Source: Cantharellus purpuraceus
Taxonomy: Eukaryota > Basidiomycota > Agaricomycetes > Cantharellales > Hydnaceae
Length of the DNA stretch: 64,000 nucleotides
Direction of reading: 5' to 3'
NCBI GenBank assembly: GCA_025174535.1
Contig: JALBUN010000049.1
Span: 1,364,001 to 1,428,000, forward strand
A program made the position numbers and the translations under genes. The notes beneath the pieces were generated by a model. The model ran no database searches. It worked only from the letters and a program-made list of their open reading frames with translations, and was not told the DNA's origin. Within the stretch, counting starts at the first letter, position 1, and each line of letters starts with the position of its first letter. Below, piece by piece: positions 10,189 to 20,167 of this stretch.

Positions 10189-10713
10189 TGTTATGACTAT
10201 ATTCATTAATGCCCAGATCCCCATCCGATCCCCTCAGATCCCTGCACATATGAAATCTATACTCCATTTGGAAACTGCTACGTCTCCATTTACCTGTCCG
10301 ATTGTCACCGCCGATTCCACCCATCTGTCTCCAGTTCCAATTGATGCATCAGCATCACCATAGGAACCCGGACATCCTTCCCCGTCAGACTCGGACATAC
10401 TCACGTAAGGGTCGGCCTTGGAGACCCATCACCGGAGTAATTATTATTAGATTTTGAAAATGTATTCAAGTTGCCCGACTGGGGACTTCAGTTCCCAGTT
10501 TGAATATCAAATCACGCCTAGCTCCTAAGTCCGATCCTAACTCTCTAAGTCGTACTCCGTCTCCGAAATCTCAGACACCGGTATTAGTGAGGGCGCAGCA
10601 CATAAGCTGAAGCCAAGTCCGTTCTGACCCCCACGACGTACTCTGACTCCGACCCAACCTCCAACCCAACCTCCGATCCAATCTCCGACCCCAATCGGAC
10701 CTAGTGCGTAACA
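10189..10713 (+). mobile_element. family-C 5' LTR of chromovirus X
   Basis: 525 bases, TGTTATGACTATATTC ... CTAGTGCGTAACA, so TG...CA ends with a TGTTA/TAACA inverted repeat. Same orientation and close match to 30881-31407; opposite orientation to 15063-15591. The left flank is TGTAT (10184-10188). The matching right flank was not found because element X is cut at 14966. A short segment GTATATTCGAACTGCC follows where a primer-binding site is expected. Confidence 0.85.
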
Positions 10714-10779
10714 GTATATTCGAACTGCCATACTCACTCCTACCAATGCCACGATCCACCGCCAATTCCAAACGCGCAT

Positions 10780-11864
10780 GAATCGTCGAGGTACCCGCCC
10801 CCAGCATCGACACCATCCCCGAGGTCATCGAAGAACCAACGGACCACATAGAGGCTGTCAATGAAGAAGACGACACCCCACCCTCTCCAAATCTGGCGCA
10901 AGCCATCTCCCTGCTCACTAGCAGCATCCGTAACCCACAAGCCCCTAAGTCCCGGACCAAGGTCCGAGAACCTGACCCATTCGATGGCTCCGATCCATCC
11001 AAGCTCCAGCCATTCTTGGTGCAATGCTGGTTGAATTTCCACGATCGCCCCGACACATTCACATCCGATTGGGCGAAGGTTACCTTCGCCATGTCCTATC
11101 TCAAGGGCACCGCACTGGACTACTTCGAGCCAGCGCTCATGGACGACTCCGATGACCCGATATGGTCAGAGGACTACTCCGACTTCATCTCCAAACTTCG
11201 GACCAATTTTGGTCCTTACAACCCCAAGGCTGATGCCGAGAATGAACTCGATCGACTTTGGATGAAGGAAAATCACAAAATCACAAAATACATTGTGAGT
11301 TTCCAGCAGCTAGCTCCAAAAGTCCAATGGGGCGACGCCACACTCTGACGCCAATTTTACGTTGGACTCCCATCCCACATCAAGGACGAGATATCACGCG
11401 TCGGTAAGCTGGATACTTTGGCTACCCTTTGCAAGCTTGCCCAATCCATCGACACCTGTTATTGGGAACATCAATCCGAGGTCTCCCGTGAAAATTCAGC
11501 TAACAACAAATCAGACAAATCATTGGACAAGACCCCAAAGTCCAACAAGGGGTCCAATAAGCAGGCCACCGCCAATTCAGGCCAGAAATCAAACACTGGT
11601 AACGCTGCCACTTCCGGTTCTGGTCAGAACAACTCCGGCACCAGCAATAACTCCGGAGCTTGCAAGAGTACTCCGGACCTCTCCACCAAGCTGGGAAAAG
11701 ATGGGAAACTTACCCAGCAGGAACGCCAGCGCCGCATGGACAACAACCTCTGTCTGTTCTGCGGAAAGCCTGGTCACCAAGCCAAGGATTGCAACAAGGC
11801 AATCTTGTCCACAGCAAAGGTGAAGGGCCGCACCGCCAACGCCACGATGGACCAAAAAAAATAG
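10780..11864 (+). pseudogene. chromovirus X Gag (one in-frame stop)
   Basis: Capsid/nucleocapsid polyprotein. The frame reads from about 10790 (acidic EDDTPPSPNLAQAISLL), through the capsid core KVREPDPFDGSDPSKLQPFL (about 10960), YLKGTALDYFEPAL (11097) and NFGPYNPKADAENEL, to a Ser/Asn/Lys-rich linker and a CCHC zinc knuckle CLFCGKPGHQAKDC (11755-11796), ending MDQKK at 11864. One TGA lies at about 11346-11348 (ACTCTGACGC), so the protein is split into a 11016-11348 part and a 11418-11864 part. No clean start codon was found in the frame of the N-terminal part. Confidence 0.8.
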
Positions 11865-14800
11865 TAAGCAGTCCTATAGCCTCCGTACAGGCTGAGGGCT
11901 GCGTTGGTACTCCCCGTATGACAGACGAGGTCCGCCTGAACGCATCCGCTCTTTTCCACTCCGACTCCCTTACCCTCCTCGTCCACTCTGACTCCATTCC
12001 CGATACCGCTATTCAAGCGTTAATTGACTCTGGTTCTACTCACTGTTTCCTCGATTCCTCTTTTTCTGATTTACATAAACTCCATACATACACCATAACT
12101 CCGATACCACTCCGATTATTTGATGGCACTACTAATGCTGTTATTTCACGAGCTATAGATCTGTCTATCCATTTTTCTGTCGGAGAAATCCAGACCCTTA
12201 CATTCTATGTTACTCCGCTTGACTCCAGCTGTTCTGTGGTTCTCAGACATAACTGGCTCACCCACTACAATCCGTTGATTGACTGGGCATTGGGCCATAT
12301 CACATTCCGTTCTCCAGCACAGGCTGTGTCATCCCCGACGTCACCAGCAACTATAGGTGTGAAATTATCTTCCGCCTCCGCTGACTCCGCTCCGATAGAT
12401 ACTCCGTCTACCCCTCCGTTTATATCGATGGTGGACGCTATGGTCTTCGCCAGACTAAGCAAGCTGGACAGTTCTCACACATTCCAGGTCCACCTCTCCG
12501 ATCCGATATTCCTCGCCGCTCGTTCTGCCCGATCAACTCCACCGGACCTCTCTATGGTTCCCAAGGAGTATCATAAGTTCGCCAACGTGTTCAGCAAGTC
12601 TAAAGCCGACTCCCTAGCAGAACACCGACCATATGATCTCAAGATCAAACTGGATGACAACTCCACCCCTCCGCTTGGCCCTATCTACTCGCTATCACAA
12701 AAAGAGCTACTGGCCCTCTGAACATTCATAGACAAGAACTTGGCCATGGGCTTCATCTGCCCATCCCTATCTCCTCATGGAGCTCCGGTCCTATTTGTCC
12801 GCAAAAAAGACGGATCACTCCATCTATGCGTTGACTTCCGTGGGCTCAACAAGATCACCAAGAAAGACCGATACCCGATACCCCACACCGCGGACCTACT
12901 CAAGAGTCCTTGAAAGGCTAAGATCTACTCCAAAATAGATCTCCGACATGCCTACCATCTAGTCCGCATCCGAGAAGGCGACGAATGGAAAACAACCTTC
13001 TGCACATGATATGGATCTTTCGAGTGGTGCGTCATGCCCTTCGGACTAACCAATGCTCCGGCCGCATTCCAGAGGTTCATGAATGATACCTTCGCCGACC
13101 TCCTCAATGTGACCGTCCTTGTTTACTTAGACGACATTCTGGTATATTCAGACAACAAAGAAGAACATCGGACACATGTCCGAGAGGTACTCCGACGTCT
13201 CCGAAAGCATGGCCTCTTCGCCTGCGCTGACAAATGCGAATTCCACTCCGACTCAGTCGAATACCTAGGCTATATCCTCTCCCCGGCAGGATTGACAATG
13301 TCTGATGACAAAATCAAAGCCATACAGGAATGGCCAGAACTGCGGAAAGTCAAGGACGTACAGTCCTTCCTTGGGTTCGCCAACTTCTACCGCCGCTTTA
13401 TTCACGGCTACTCCGATATCACTGTTCCGCTCACCCAACTCACTAGGAAGGGTATCCAATGGAATTTCACTGACGAATGTAGACAGAGTTTTAAGACCTT
13501 GAAAAAGGCCTTTACTTCCACTCCGATACTGACTCATTGGGTTCCAGACGTTCCCATCCTATTAGAGACCGATGCCTCCGACTATGCACTTGCCGCGATC
13601 CTGTCCATCATCTCTCCGGACGACGGACAAGTCCATCCGATCGCTTTTCACTCGCATACATTTACGCCCCCTGAACTGAACTATGACGTCCATGACAAAG
13701 AGCTCCTTGCCATATATGAAGCCTTCCGGATATGGAGACACTACCTTGAAGGTCCCTCCGACCTGGTGGACGTCATAACTGACCACAAGAACTTGGAATA
13801 CTTCTCCACAACGAAACTGCTCACCCGGAGACAAGTCCAATGGTCCAAATACCTATCTCAGTTCAATCTCATTATCCGTTTCCATCCAGGTTGACTCGGA
13901 GCAAAGCCCGACGCGTTAACTAGATGCTGGGACGTCTACCCTAAAGAGGGGAGTAGCGACTATGCCACTGTAAACCCCCACAACTTTCGTCCTGTGTTCA
14001 CTAATGAGCAGCTGGCATCGTCCCTACGAGCATCCACCCTCATGACTCCCACTCTCCGAGCTATCACCATTATGGACATCAACCAACTCCGCTCTGACAT
14101 CCGCTCATCACTCTGATCTGATCCTGTTGCAGTTAAACACTTGGACAACCCTTCCGATCCAAAATGGTCACTTGACCCCAAAGGGCACCTCCGACACAAC
14201 AACCAAATATACGTCCCCGACGCCAACGGCCTCCGACTCCGAGTTTTGCAGTATTATCATGATCACCCGATCTCCGGCCACTTCGGGCAAAATTGCACAC
14301 AAGGATTAATCTGACGAGACTATGTATGGCCAAAAATGTGGGAATACATTCAACACTACTGTAACTCCTGCACCACATGTATGCGCTCAAAATCGCAAAG
14401 GCACAAACCCTATGGAACGCTCAAACAACTTCCCATCCCGGAGCAACCATGGAACTCCATCTCCATGGATTTCATAGAGAAGCTCCCCCCATTGCTCGGA
14501 TATGACACCATACTCGTGATTGTCGACAGGTTCACTAAACAGTCACTATTCATTCCGATGCATGACACCATCACCTCCACCTCGCTAGCTAAATTGTTCG
14601 TTCTCCATGTATTCTCTAAACACGGAGTCCCGTCGCATGTCACGTCCGATCGGGGTTCGGAGTTCATGTCCTCCTTCTTCCACACATTAGGAAAGGCTCT
14701 CGACATGAAACTCCATTTCACCTCCGGATACCATCCTGAAGGAGACGGACAAATGGAACGAATGAATCAGTCACTGGAACAATATCTCCAAATCTATTGT

Positions 14801-14966
14801 AACTATCAACAAGACAACTGGGCTGATCTACTTCCGATCGCACGAGTTTGCCTACAACAACGCTCCAAATGCGACTACCAGCATCTCTCCGTTCTTTGCT
14901 AATAAAGGCTACCATCCAAACATCTCCGTCCACCCTGAGAAAGAACTTGCCTCCACCAAAGCCTGA
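11865..14966 (+). pseudogene. chromovirus X Pol (protease-RT-RNase H-integrase, truncated)
   Basis: Domains in order: aspartic protease with IDSGSTHCFLD near 12020; reverse transcriptase with [27 protein letters not shown] and YLDDILVYS (13123, the YxDD motif); RNase H beginning ETDASDYALAAILS (13566) with DHKNLEYF; integrase with an HHCC zinc finger (about 14265-14375, SCTTCMRSK) and catalytic residues at MDFIEKLP (about 14466), TSDRGSEF (14645) and the glutamate region near 14755. Stops at about 12719, 12913, 13007, 13892 and 14314, mostly TGA where sister copies have CAA or CGA. The frame ends at 14966, inside the integrase C-terminal region, before any chromodomain. Confidence 0.85.
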
Positions 14967-15062
14967 GCACCAATGTGCTATACTTTGCTTTCCCATTCCT
15001 AAATATCAGCATATATTTGGTGCTTGTACCTGGAATGGACTTATTCAAATATTCTCTATTTT
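14967..15062. other. unassigned spacer with an 8-base inverted repeat
   Basis: About 96 bases between the cut end of element X and the inverted LTR of element Z. It begins AGCACCAA and contains TTGGTGCT near 15017-15026, enclosing roughly 60 bases. No homology to other parts of the window was seen. It may be filler DNA of a rearrangement or a remnant of another element. Confidence 0.35.
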
Positions 15063-15591
15063 TGTTACGCACTAGGTCTGATTGGGGGTCGGAGATTGGG
15101 TTGGAAGTTGGGTTGGAGGTTTGGTTGGAGTTGGAGAGGGAGTTGGGGTACGTTGTGGGGGTCAGAATGGACTTGGCTTTAGCTTATGTGCTGCGCCCTC
15201 ACTAATACCGGTGTCCGAGATTTCGGAGACGGAGTATGACTTAGAGAGTTAGGATTGGATTTAGGAACTAGGCATGATTCGATATTCGAATGAAGTCCCC
15301 AGTCGGGCAACTTAAATACAAATTTGAAATCTAATAATAATTACTCCAGTGATGGGTCTCTGAGGCCGACAGCCTTACATGAGTATGTCCAAGTCCGACG
15401 GGGACGGATGTCTGGGTTCCTATGGTGATGCTGATGCATCAATCAGAACCGGAGATGGGCGAGATTCAGCGGTGACAATCAGACAGATAAATGGAGACGT
15501 GACGGTTCCCAAATGGAGTATAGATTTCATATGCGCAGGGATCTGAGTGGATTGGACGGGGATCTGGGTGTTAATGAATATAGTCATAACA
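15063..15591 (-). mobile_element. family-C LTR of chromovirus Z (3' LTR, inverted)
   Basis: 529 bases; on the plus strand TGTTACGCACTAGG ... TAGTCATAACA, the reverse complement of the LTRs of X and Y. The accessory coiled-coil gene lies next to it exactly as beside the 3' LTR of copy Y. This identifies it as the 3' LTR of a minus-oriented element Z. The outer flank (toward 15062) has no partner because the 5' end of Z is missing. Confidence 0.8.
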
Positions 15592-15687
15592 GTATCTCTC
15601 CATTTAAGGCCGAGCCCCTGAGGCCTCATGTCTGTGGATTGAATAGGTGAGACAGTTGGGCACAGTCGGAGTTATACTGGGGGTCTG

Positions 15688-15702
15688 GAGACATATAAAA
15701 GG
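15688..15702 (+). promoter_or_regulatory. TATA-like motif of the accessory gene, copy Z
   Basis: CATATAAAAGGAGG just upstream of the first ATG (15709). The same motif stands at the same place in copy Y (30770-30780, minus). If it works as a TATA box, transcription would start about 30 bases downstream, past the first ATG, so translation may begin at 15733 or 15754. Confidence 0.45.
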
Positions 15703-15708
15703 AGGGGC

Positions 15709-16520
15709 ATGATTGAGGTCTTATCCTCAACGATGTCAAATCCTTTGGCAAACATGAGCGTGGCCAAGCTTGAGCAGTTGCTCCTGGCTCAACGGAAGGA
15801 AGAGGAAGAGGAGCGGAGATGGAAGGAGGAGGAGTGGAGATGGAAGGAGGAGGAGTGGAGATGGAAGGAGGAGGAGGAGGAGCGGAGACAGAAGGAGGAG
15901 GAGGAGTGGAGACGGAAGGAGGAGGAGTGGAGACGGAAGGAGGAGGAGGAGCGGAGATGGAAGGAGGAGGAGGAGGAGTGGAGACATAAGGAGGAGGAGG
16001 AGGAGTGGAGATGTAAGGAGGAGGAGGAGGAGCGGAGATGTAAGGAGGAGGAGGAGGAGCGGAGATGTAAGGAGGAGGAGGAGGAGTGGAGATGTAAGGA
16101 GGAGGAGGAGGAGTGGAGACAGAAGGAGGAGGAGGAGGAGTGGAGATGGAAGGAGGAGGAGGAGGAGGAGTGGAGACGGAAGGAGGAGGAGGAGGAGGAG
16201 GAGTGGAGACGGAAGGAGGAGGAGGAGGAGGAGTGGAGACGGAAGGAGGAGGAGGAGGAGGAGTGGAGACGGAAGGAGGAGGAGGAGGAGGAGTGGAGAC
16301 GGAAGGAGGAGGAGGAGGAGGAGTGGAGACATAAGGAGGAGGAGGAGGAGCGGAGATGTAAGGAGGAGGAGGAGGAGCGGAGATGTAAGGAGGAGGAGGA
16401 GGAGCGGAGACGGAAGGAGGAGGCAGAGATGGAATGGAGAAGGAACAGAGAAGGAAGGAGGAGGAAGTGAAAGCCGAGCGAGCCCACAGGGTCAAGGAAC
16501 TTGCGGCCGCGATGGAGGCC
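15709..16520 (+). pseudogene. accessory coiled-coil protein of chromovirus Z, N-terminal half (split)
   Basis: This is the first part of a gene lying antisense to pol, between pol and the 3' LTR. In-frame ATGs are at 15709, 15733 and 15754; the conserved start region reads MSVAKLEQLLLAQRKEEEE. About 200 residues of Glu/Lys/Arg/Trp repeats (units such as KEEEEEWRR) follow, predicted to form a long charged helix. A TGA at 16468 follows RREEGRRRK-like codons through a frame change, yet the next stretch (VKELAAAMEA, 16490-16520) is homologous to copy Y (VKELAAVMEA). The gene is then cut by the family-A LTR. The continuation lies at 24791-24414 and 22992-22040 on the minus strand because of an inversion. 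Confidence 0.7.
15797..16431 (+). repeat. GAG-rich coding minisatellite
   Basis: Tandem units of about 21-33 bases, each GGAGGAGGA... followed by GTGGAGA or GCGGAGA plus a variable triplet pair. Unit lengths change in steps of three, so the acidic frame stays open. The plus strand is almost purely purine with regular T/C interruptions. Because of this composition several other frames are also open over hundreds of bases; these are shadows. Confidence 0.85.
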
Positions 16521-17188
16521 TGTTAAGTGCTGAAAACTCGGAGTTTAAAGGAGTAGCTGGTGTTCGGATACTAGTGAGGAAGGGGATGGGACTTTACTGT
16601 TCCAGTTCAACTGGAGACAGATGGGGACAATAACTATTGAGTCAGATCGAGTGGACTTGGCTTCAACTTATGTGTTGTGCCCCCTCAAATTGTCGGTCCA
16701 ATATTTCAGAGTTCGGAGTATGGAGTTGGATCAAAGATCCAGAGTTCAACTTGTCAAGAAGATATTTGTCAAGAAGCTAGTAACCAAGAAGCTGATGGGG
16801 AATCTTAGTTGATATATGAACTACTGTAACATACAAGAAGTAGCCCATATAAGTATGTAGAGAATTGAATGGTAAAACTAAAAGCGATAAGACAATAAGA
16901 CTAATATGGAATACAACATGGAAAGGAGTTTGGAGTTTGGACTCATGTCTGAACTAATACTAAACAATTAGAAAGTATAACGGTTGTTGTAACCCATAAG
17001 AAGAAGACTACTAATGAGGAGAACAATGGCGGGGTCCGGAGTTGAGGGAGGTGGAGTTGAGGGAGGTGGAGTTGATGGAGGTGGAGTTGACGGAGGTGGA
17101 GTTGATGGAGGTGGAGTTGACGGAGGTGGAGTTGACGGAGGTGGAGATGGAATCCAGAGATCAGAACTTGGTGTTACAGGATGTAACA
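16521..17188 (-). mobile_element. family-A solo LTR, copy A1 (inversion breakpoint)
   Basis: 668 bases; on the plus strand TGTTAAGTGCTG ... TGTTACAGGATGTAACA, the reverse complement of the LTR at 7112. Left flank AGGCC (16516-16520); right flank CTACA, not a duplication. The partner AGGCC is found, inverted, at the left flank of copy A2 (GGCCT, 24787-24791). A1 was therefore inserted in the coiled-coil gene with a 5-bp TSD and later exchanged with A2. It is longer than A2 because of an internal 15-bp repeat. Confidence 0.85.
17038..17150. repeat. 15-base minisatellite inside the LTR
   Basis: About seven tandem copies of GGTGGAGTTGAYGGA. The LTR copies at 24792 and 7112 hold only one to three related units, which explains most of the length difference. 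Confidence 0.8.
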
Positions 17189-18752
17189 CTACAATCCGTT
17201 GATTGACTGGGCATTGGGCCAAATCACATTCCGTTCCCCAGTACAGGCTGTGTCATCCCCGATGTCACCAGCAACTTTAGGTGCTAAATTATCTTCCGCC
17301 TCCACTGACTCCACTCTGATAGATACTCCATCTACCCCTCTGTCTATATCAATGGTGGACACTATGGTCTTCGCCAGACTAAGCAAACTGGATGGTTCTC
17401 ACACATTCCAGGTTCACCTCTCTGACCCGATATTCCTGGCCACCTGTTCCACCCAATCAACTCCACCAGACCTATCTATGGTTCCTAAGGAGTATCATGA
17501 GTTCACCGATGTGTTCAGCAAGTCTAAAGCCGACTCCCTAGCGGAACACCAACCATATGATCTCAAGATTGAGTTGAATGACAACTCCACCCCTCCGCTT
17601 GGCCCTATCTACTCACTATCCCAAAAAGAGCTACTGGCTCTCCAAACATTCATAGATGAGAACTTGGCCACAGGCTTCATCTGCCCATCCCTATCTCCCC
17701 ATGGAGCTCCAGTCCTATTTGTCTGCAAAAAGGACGGATCACTCTGTCTATGCATCAACTTCCGTGGACTCAACAAGATCACCAAGAAAGACCGATACCC
17801 GATACCCCGCACCGCGGACCTACTCAAAAGTCCTCAAAAGGCTAAGATCTATTCCAAAATAGATCTCCGACATGCCTACCATCTAGTCTGCATCCGAGAA
17901 GGTGATGAGTGGAAAATGACTTTCCGCACTCAATATGGATCTTTCAAGTGGTGTGTCATGCCCTTTGGACAAACCAATGCTCCAGCTGCATTCCAGAGGT
18001 TCATGAATGATACCTTCACCAACCTCCTCGATGTGACCATCCTCATTTACTTAGATGACATTTTGGTATATTTGGACAATGAAGAAGAGGATCGGGCACA
18101 TGTCCGAGAAGTACTCTGACATCTCCGAAAACATGGCCTCTTCGCCCACACTGACAAATGCAAATTCCACTCCAACTTGGTCGAGTATCTAGGCTATATC
18201 CTCTCCCTGGCAGGACTGACAATGTCCGATGACAAAATCAAAGCCATACAGGAATGGCCAGAACTGCGGAAAGTCAAGGACGTACAGTCCTTCCTGGGGT
18301 TTGCCAACTTCTACCGCCGCTTTATTCACGGCTACTCCGATATCACTGTTCCGCTCACCCAACTCACTAGGAAGGGTATCCAATGGAATTTCACTGACGA
18401 ATGTAGACAGAGCTTTGAGACCTTGAAAAAGGCCTTTACCTCCGTTCCGATACTGACTCATTGGGTTCCAGACATCCCTATCCTATTAGAGACCGATGCC
18501 TCCAACTATGCACTTGCCGCGATCCTGTCCATCATCTCTCCAGACGATGGACAAGTCCATCCGATCGCTTTTCACTCGCATACATTTACGCCCCCTGAAC
18601 TGAACTATGACGTCCATGACAAAGAGCTCCTTGCCATATATGAAGCCTTCCGGATATGGAGACACTACCTTGAAGGTCCCTCCGACCTGGTGGACGTCAT
18701 AACTGACCACAAGAACTTGGAATACTTCTCCACAACGAAACTGCTCACCCAG
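17189..18752 (+). pseudogene. chromovirus Z Pol, part 1 (protease end to RNase H)
   Basis: Starts abruptly after the LTR at a position equal to about 12267 of element X (CTACAATCCGTTGATTG). Mostly open to 18119: [46 protein letters not shown] and YLDDILVYL (18049). A TGA at 18117 then breaks it, and 18177-18752 carries the RT connection and RNase H (ETDASNYALAAILS, DHKNLEYF). Interrupted at 18752 by the family-B element with TSD CCAG; it continues at 20172. Confidence 0.8.
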
Positions 18753-18958
18753 TGACGAGCCAGGACGCATCGAGGACGCATATCGAACCACTCTGACAGT
18801 CCAACTCCGCCAGCGTCTTTTCGTATCAACTTTTAAATAGCGCCGCAACTCCCTCTCCACCTCAGTCTCTAATTCTAGCCATCGATCGTCACTCGTGTTT
18901 CATCGCCATCGATCATTATCAGCCTTCTATTCACACCAATCCTTTCATCATCATTCAC

Positions 18959-19393
18959 ATGGCTTCCCATTCTATTCCCCTCTCCAACATCACTTCTAAT
19001 AATACGTCACACTGGTCTCTGGACACAGAGGACTATCAAAAATACGCCAAGCTCCACGGGCATGTTAAGCCACCTCCACGTGTCAAAATACTTCCAAAAC
19101 TCTTTCAGCGTCCAAGATCCCCACCATGTCTCTCTTATGCCATTGGCGATCCCATATTCTTTCACAATTCCGTTGAACCATATACATTCCTCGACATTTC
19201 ACCTCTATATCGTAACACGGATAAAAGAGTCGAACGTGAGGTGGAATTTCAGTCGCCATCGCTGACCTATCCTCCCACTTCAATCCGACTCAGGTTACAT
19301 CGTGTCAGGCAAAGGGACCAAATACTCTTGGAACGGGATACCATATGGAGACGGATCACTAAGACAATAAGGAGTATTTGTTGTGGATGCTGA
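18959..19393 (+). CDS. ORF inside the family-B LTR, copy B1 (unknown, probably degenerate)
   Basis: 144 codons from ATG 18959 (MASHSIPLSN). About 100 residues are shared with copy B2: HWSLDTEDYQKYAKLHGHV, LPKLFQRPRSPPCLSYAIGD, YTFLDISPLYRN and VEREVEFQ. After VEFQ the two copies differ by a 2-base length change, and a third frame gives a protein-like ending (SGYIVSGKGTKYSWNGIPYG then a stop at about 19366), so the ancestral protein may have been longer. I do not recognise the family; no signal peptide or nucleic-acid-binding motif is evident. Confidence 0.4.
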   Translation: MASHSIPLSNITSNNTSHWSLDTEDYQKYAKLHGHVKPPPRVKILPKLFQRPRSPPCLSYAIGDPIFFHNSVEPYTFLDISPLYRNTDKRVEREVEFQSPSLTYPPTSIRLRLHRVRQRDQILLERDTIWRRITKTIRSICCGC

Positions 19394-19728
19394 CTGAAGT
19401 CCTCATGTGACTCAGGGTCAATTAACCTTCGGAGCCGTAGGGAAGATGGTATTGGTGGATGTTTCTATTGTTCTTTTATATGACTCACCCCTGTTTCATC
19501 TTTTAATTCATTCATACACGACTTACTCATCCTTGTTCTATTTTTGGTTCTTTTATTACTCATCACCCCCTATTCTTACAAAGATTACCCCTATCTGTCG
19601 TTTCATTTCTCCATGATTTCCCCCTTTAGTAGTTCAACTTCACATGCTTTGTCAGCTGGCTTGATCAGCATTTCTTGCATCATATCGCATCATTTGCTCC
19701 TCATATTGTGTCATTGTGCCCTGGGGAT

Positions 19729-19742
19729 TTGTATATAAAAGG
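19729..19742 (+). promoter_or_regulatory. TATA box of family-B LTR, copy B1
   Basis: GTATATAAAAGGGCG, conserved in B2 (23431-23444, minus strand). Its location about 1 kb into a 1.4 kb LTR fits a U3 promoter, with R and U5 downstream. It points rightward, away from the internal ORF, so the ORF lies in U3. Confidence 0.55.
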
Positions 19743-20167
19743 GCGCTAGTTTTTGCCTTTGGAATCAATCAACAAGTTTTCAGCCAACGCTCTAAAGTCA
19801 AAGTCCACGCTCTAAGTCTACGCTCTACGCTCTACATCACAATCCATCATCTCTACACTGAGGTAAAACACCTTGGTTCAACGATCAGATTTCCCTCCGC
19901 CACTGAGAGGTTGATTCTCCTGAACCAGCTTTCGCGTACCTCCCAACCGGGCTCCGCATTGTCATCCAGTCACAGAGCACGATCAGCCATCAGGACCGAC
20001 CTTTAGCTCCCATCCCCATCCAACCACAGAGCACTATCCCACTTCACTGTTACGTACCCCTCGCCCTGATTGATCTTTGGAGTGCTGAACAACTGCGTTA
20101 CACACCGTCTGTTTGCTAGGACCGTTGCACGCAGGCTTATAGGATCTATTCCGTAAGCGAACCGACA

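Larger units (their letters stand above)
18753..20167 (+). mobile_element. family-B solo LTR-like element, copy B1
   Basis: 1415 bases, TGACGAGCCAGGACGCAT ... GAACCGACA (TG...CA), flanked by the 4-bp duplication CCAG (18749-18752 and 20168-20171). It splits the RNase H/integrase part of pol Z; X and Y are continuous there. Copy B2 (22993-24413) is the same element in the other orientation. A TATA box lies about 1 kb from the left end (19731), as expected at the U3-R border of a long LTR. It carries an ORF in the U3-like part. No internal gag-pol between two LTRs, so it is a solo LTR or a small non-autonomous element. Confidence 0.75.

Noticed and set aside
15626..16633. Long overlapping open frames on both strands over the GAG repeat (Pro-, Ser-, Leu-, Arg- and Gly-rich translations)
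   Set aside because: They follow from the regular triplet repeat. Only the Glu/Lys/Trp frame has a homologue in a non-repeat context (copy Y) with conserved flanks.
15797..17150. Regularly spaced repeats that could suggest a CRISPR array
   Set aside because: Units are contiguous tandem repeats without unique spacers, and the window is eukaryotic.
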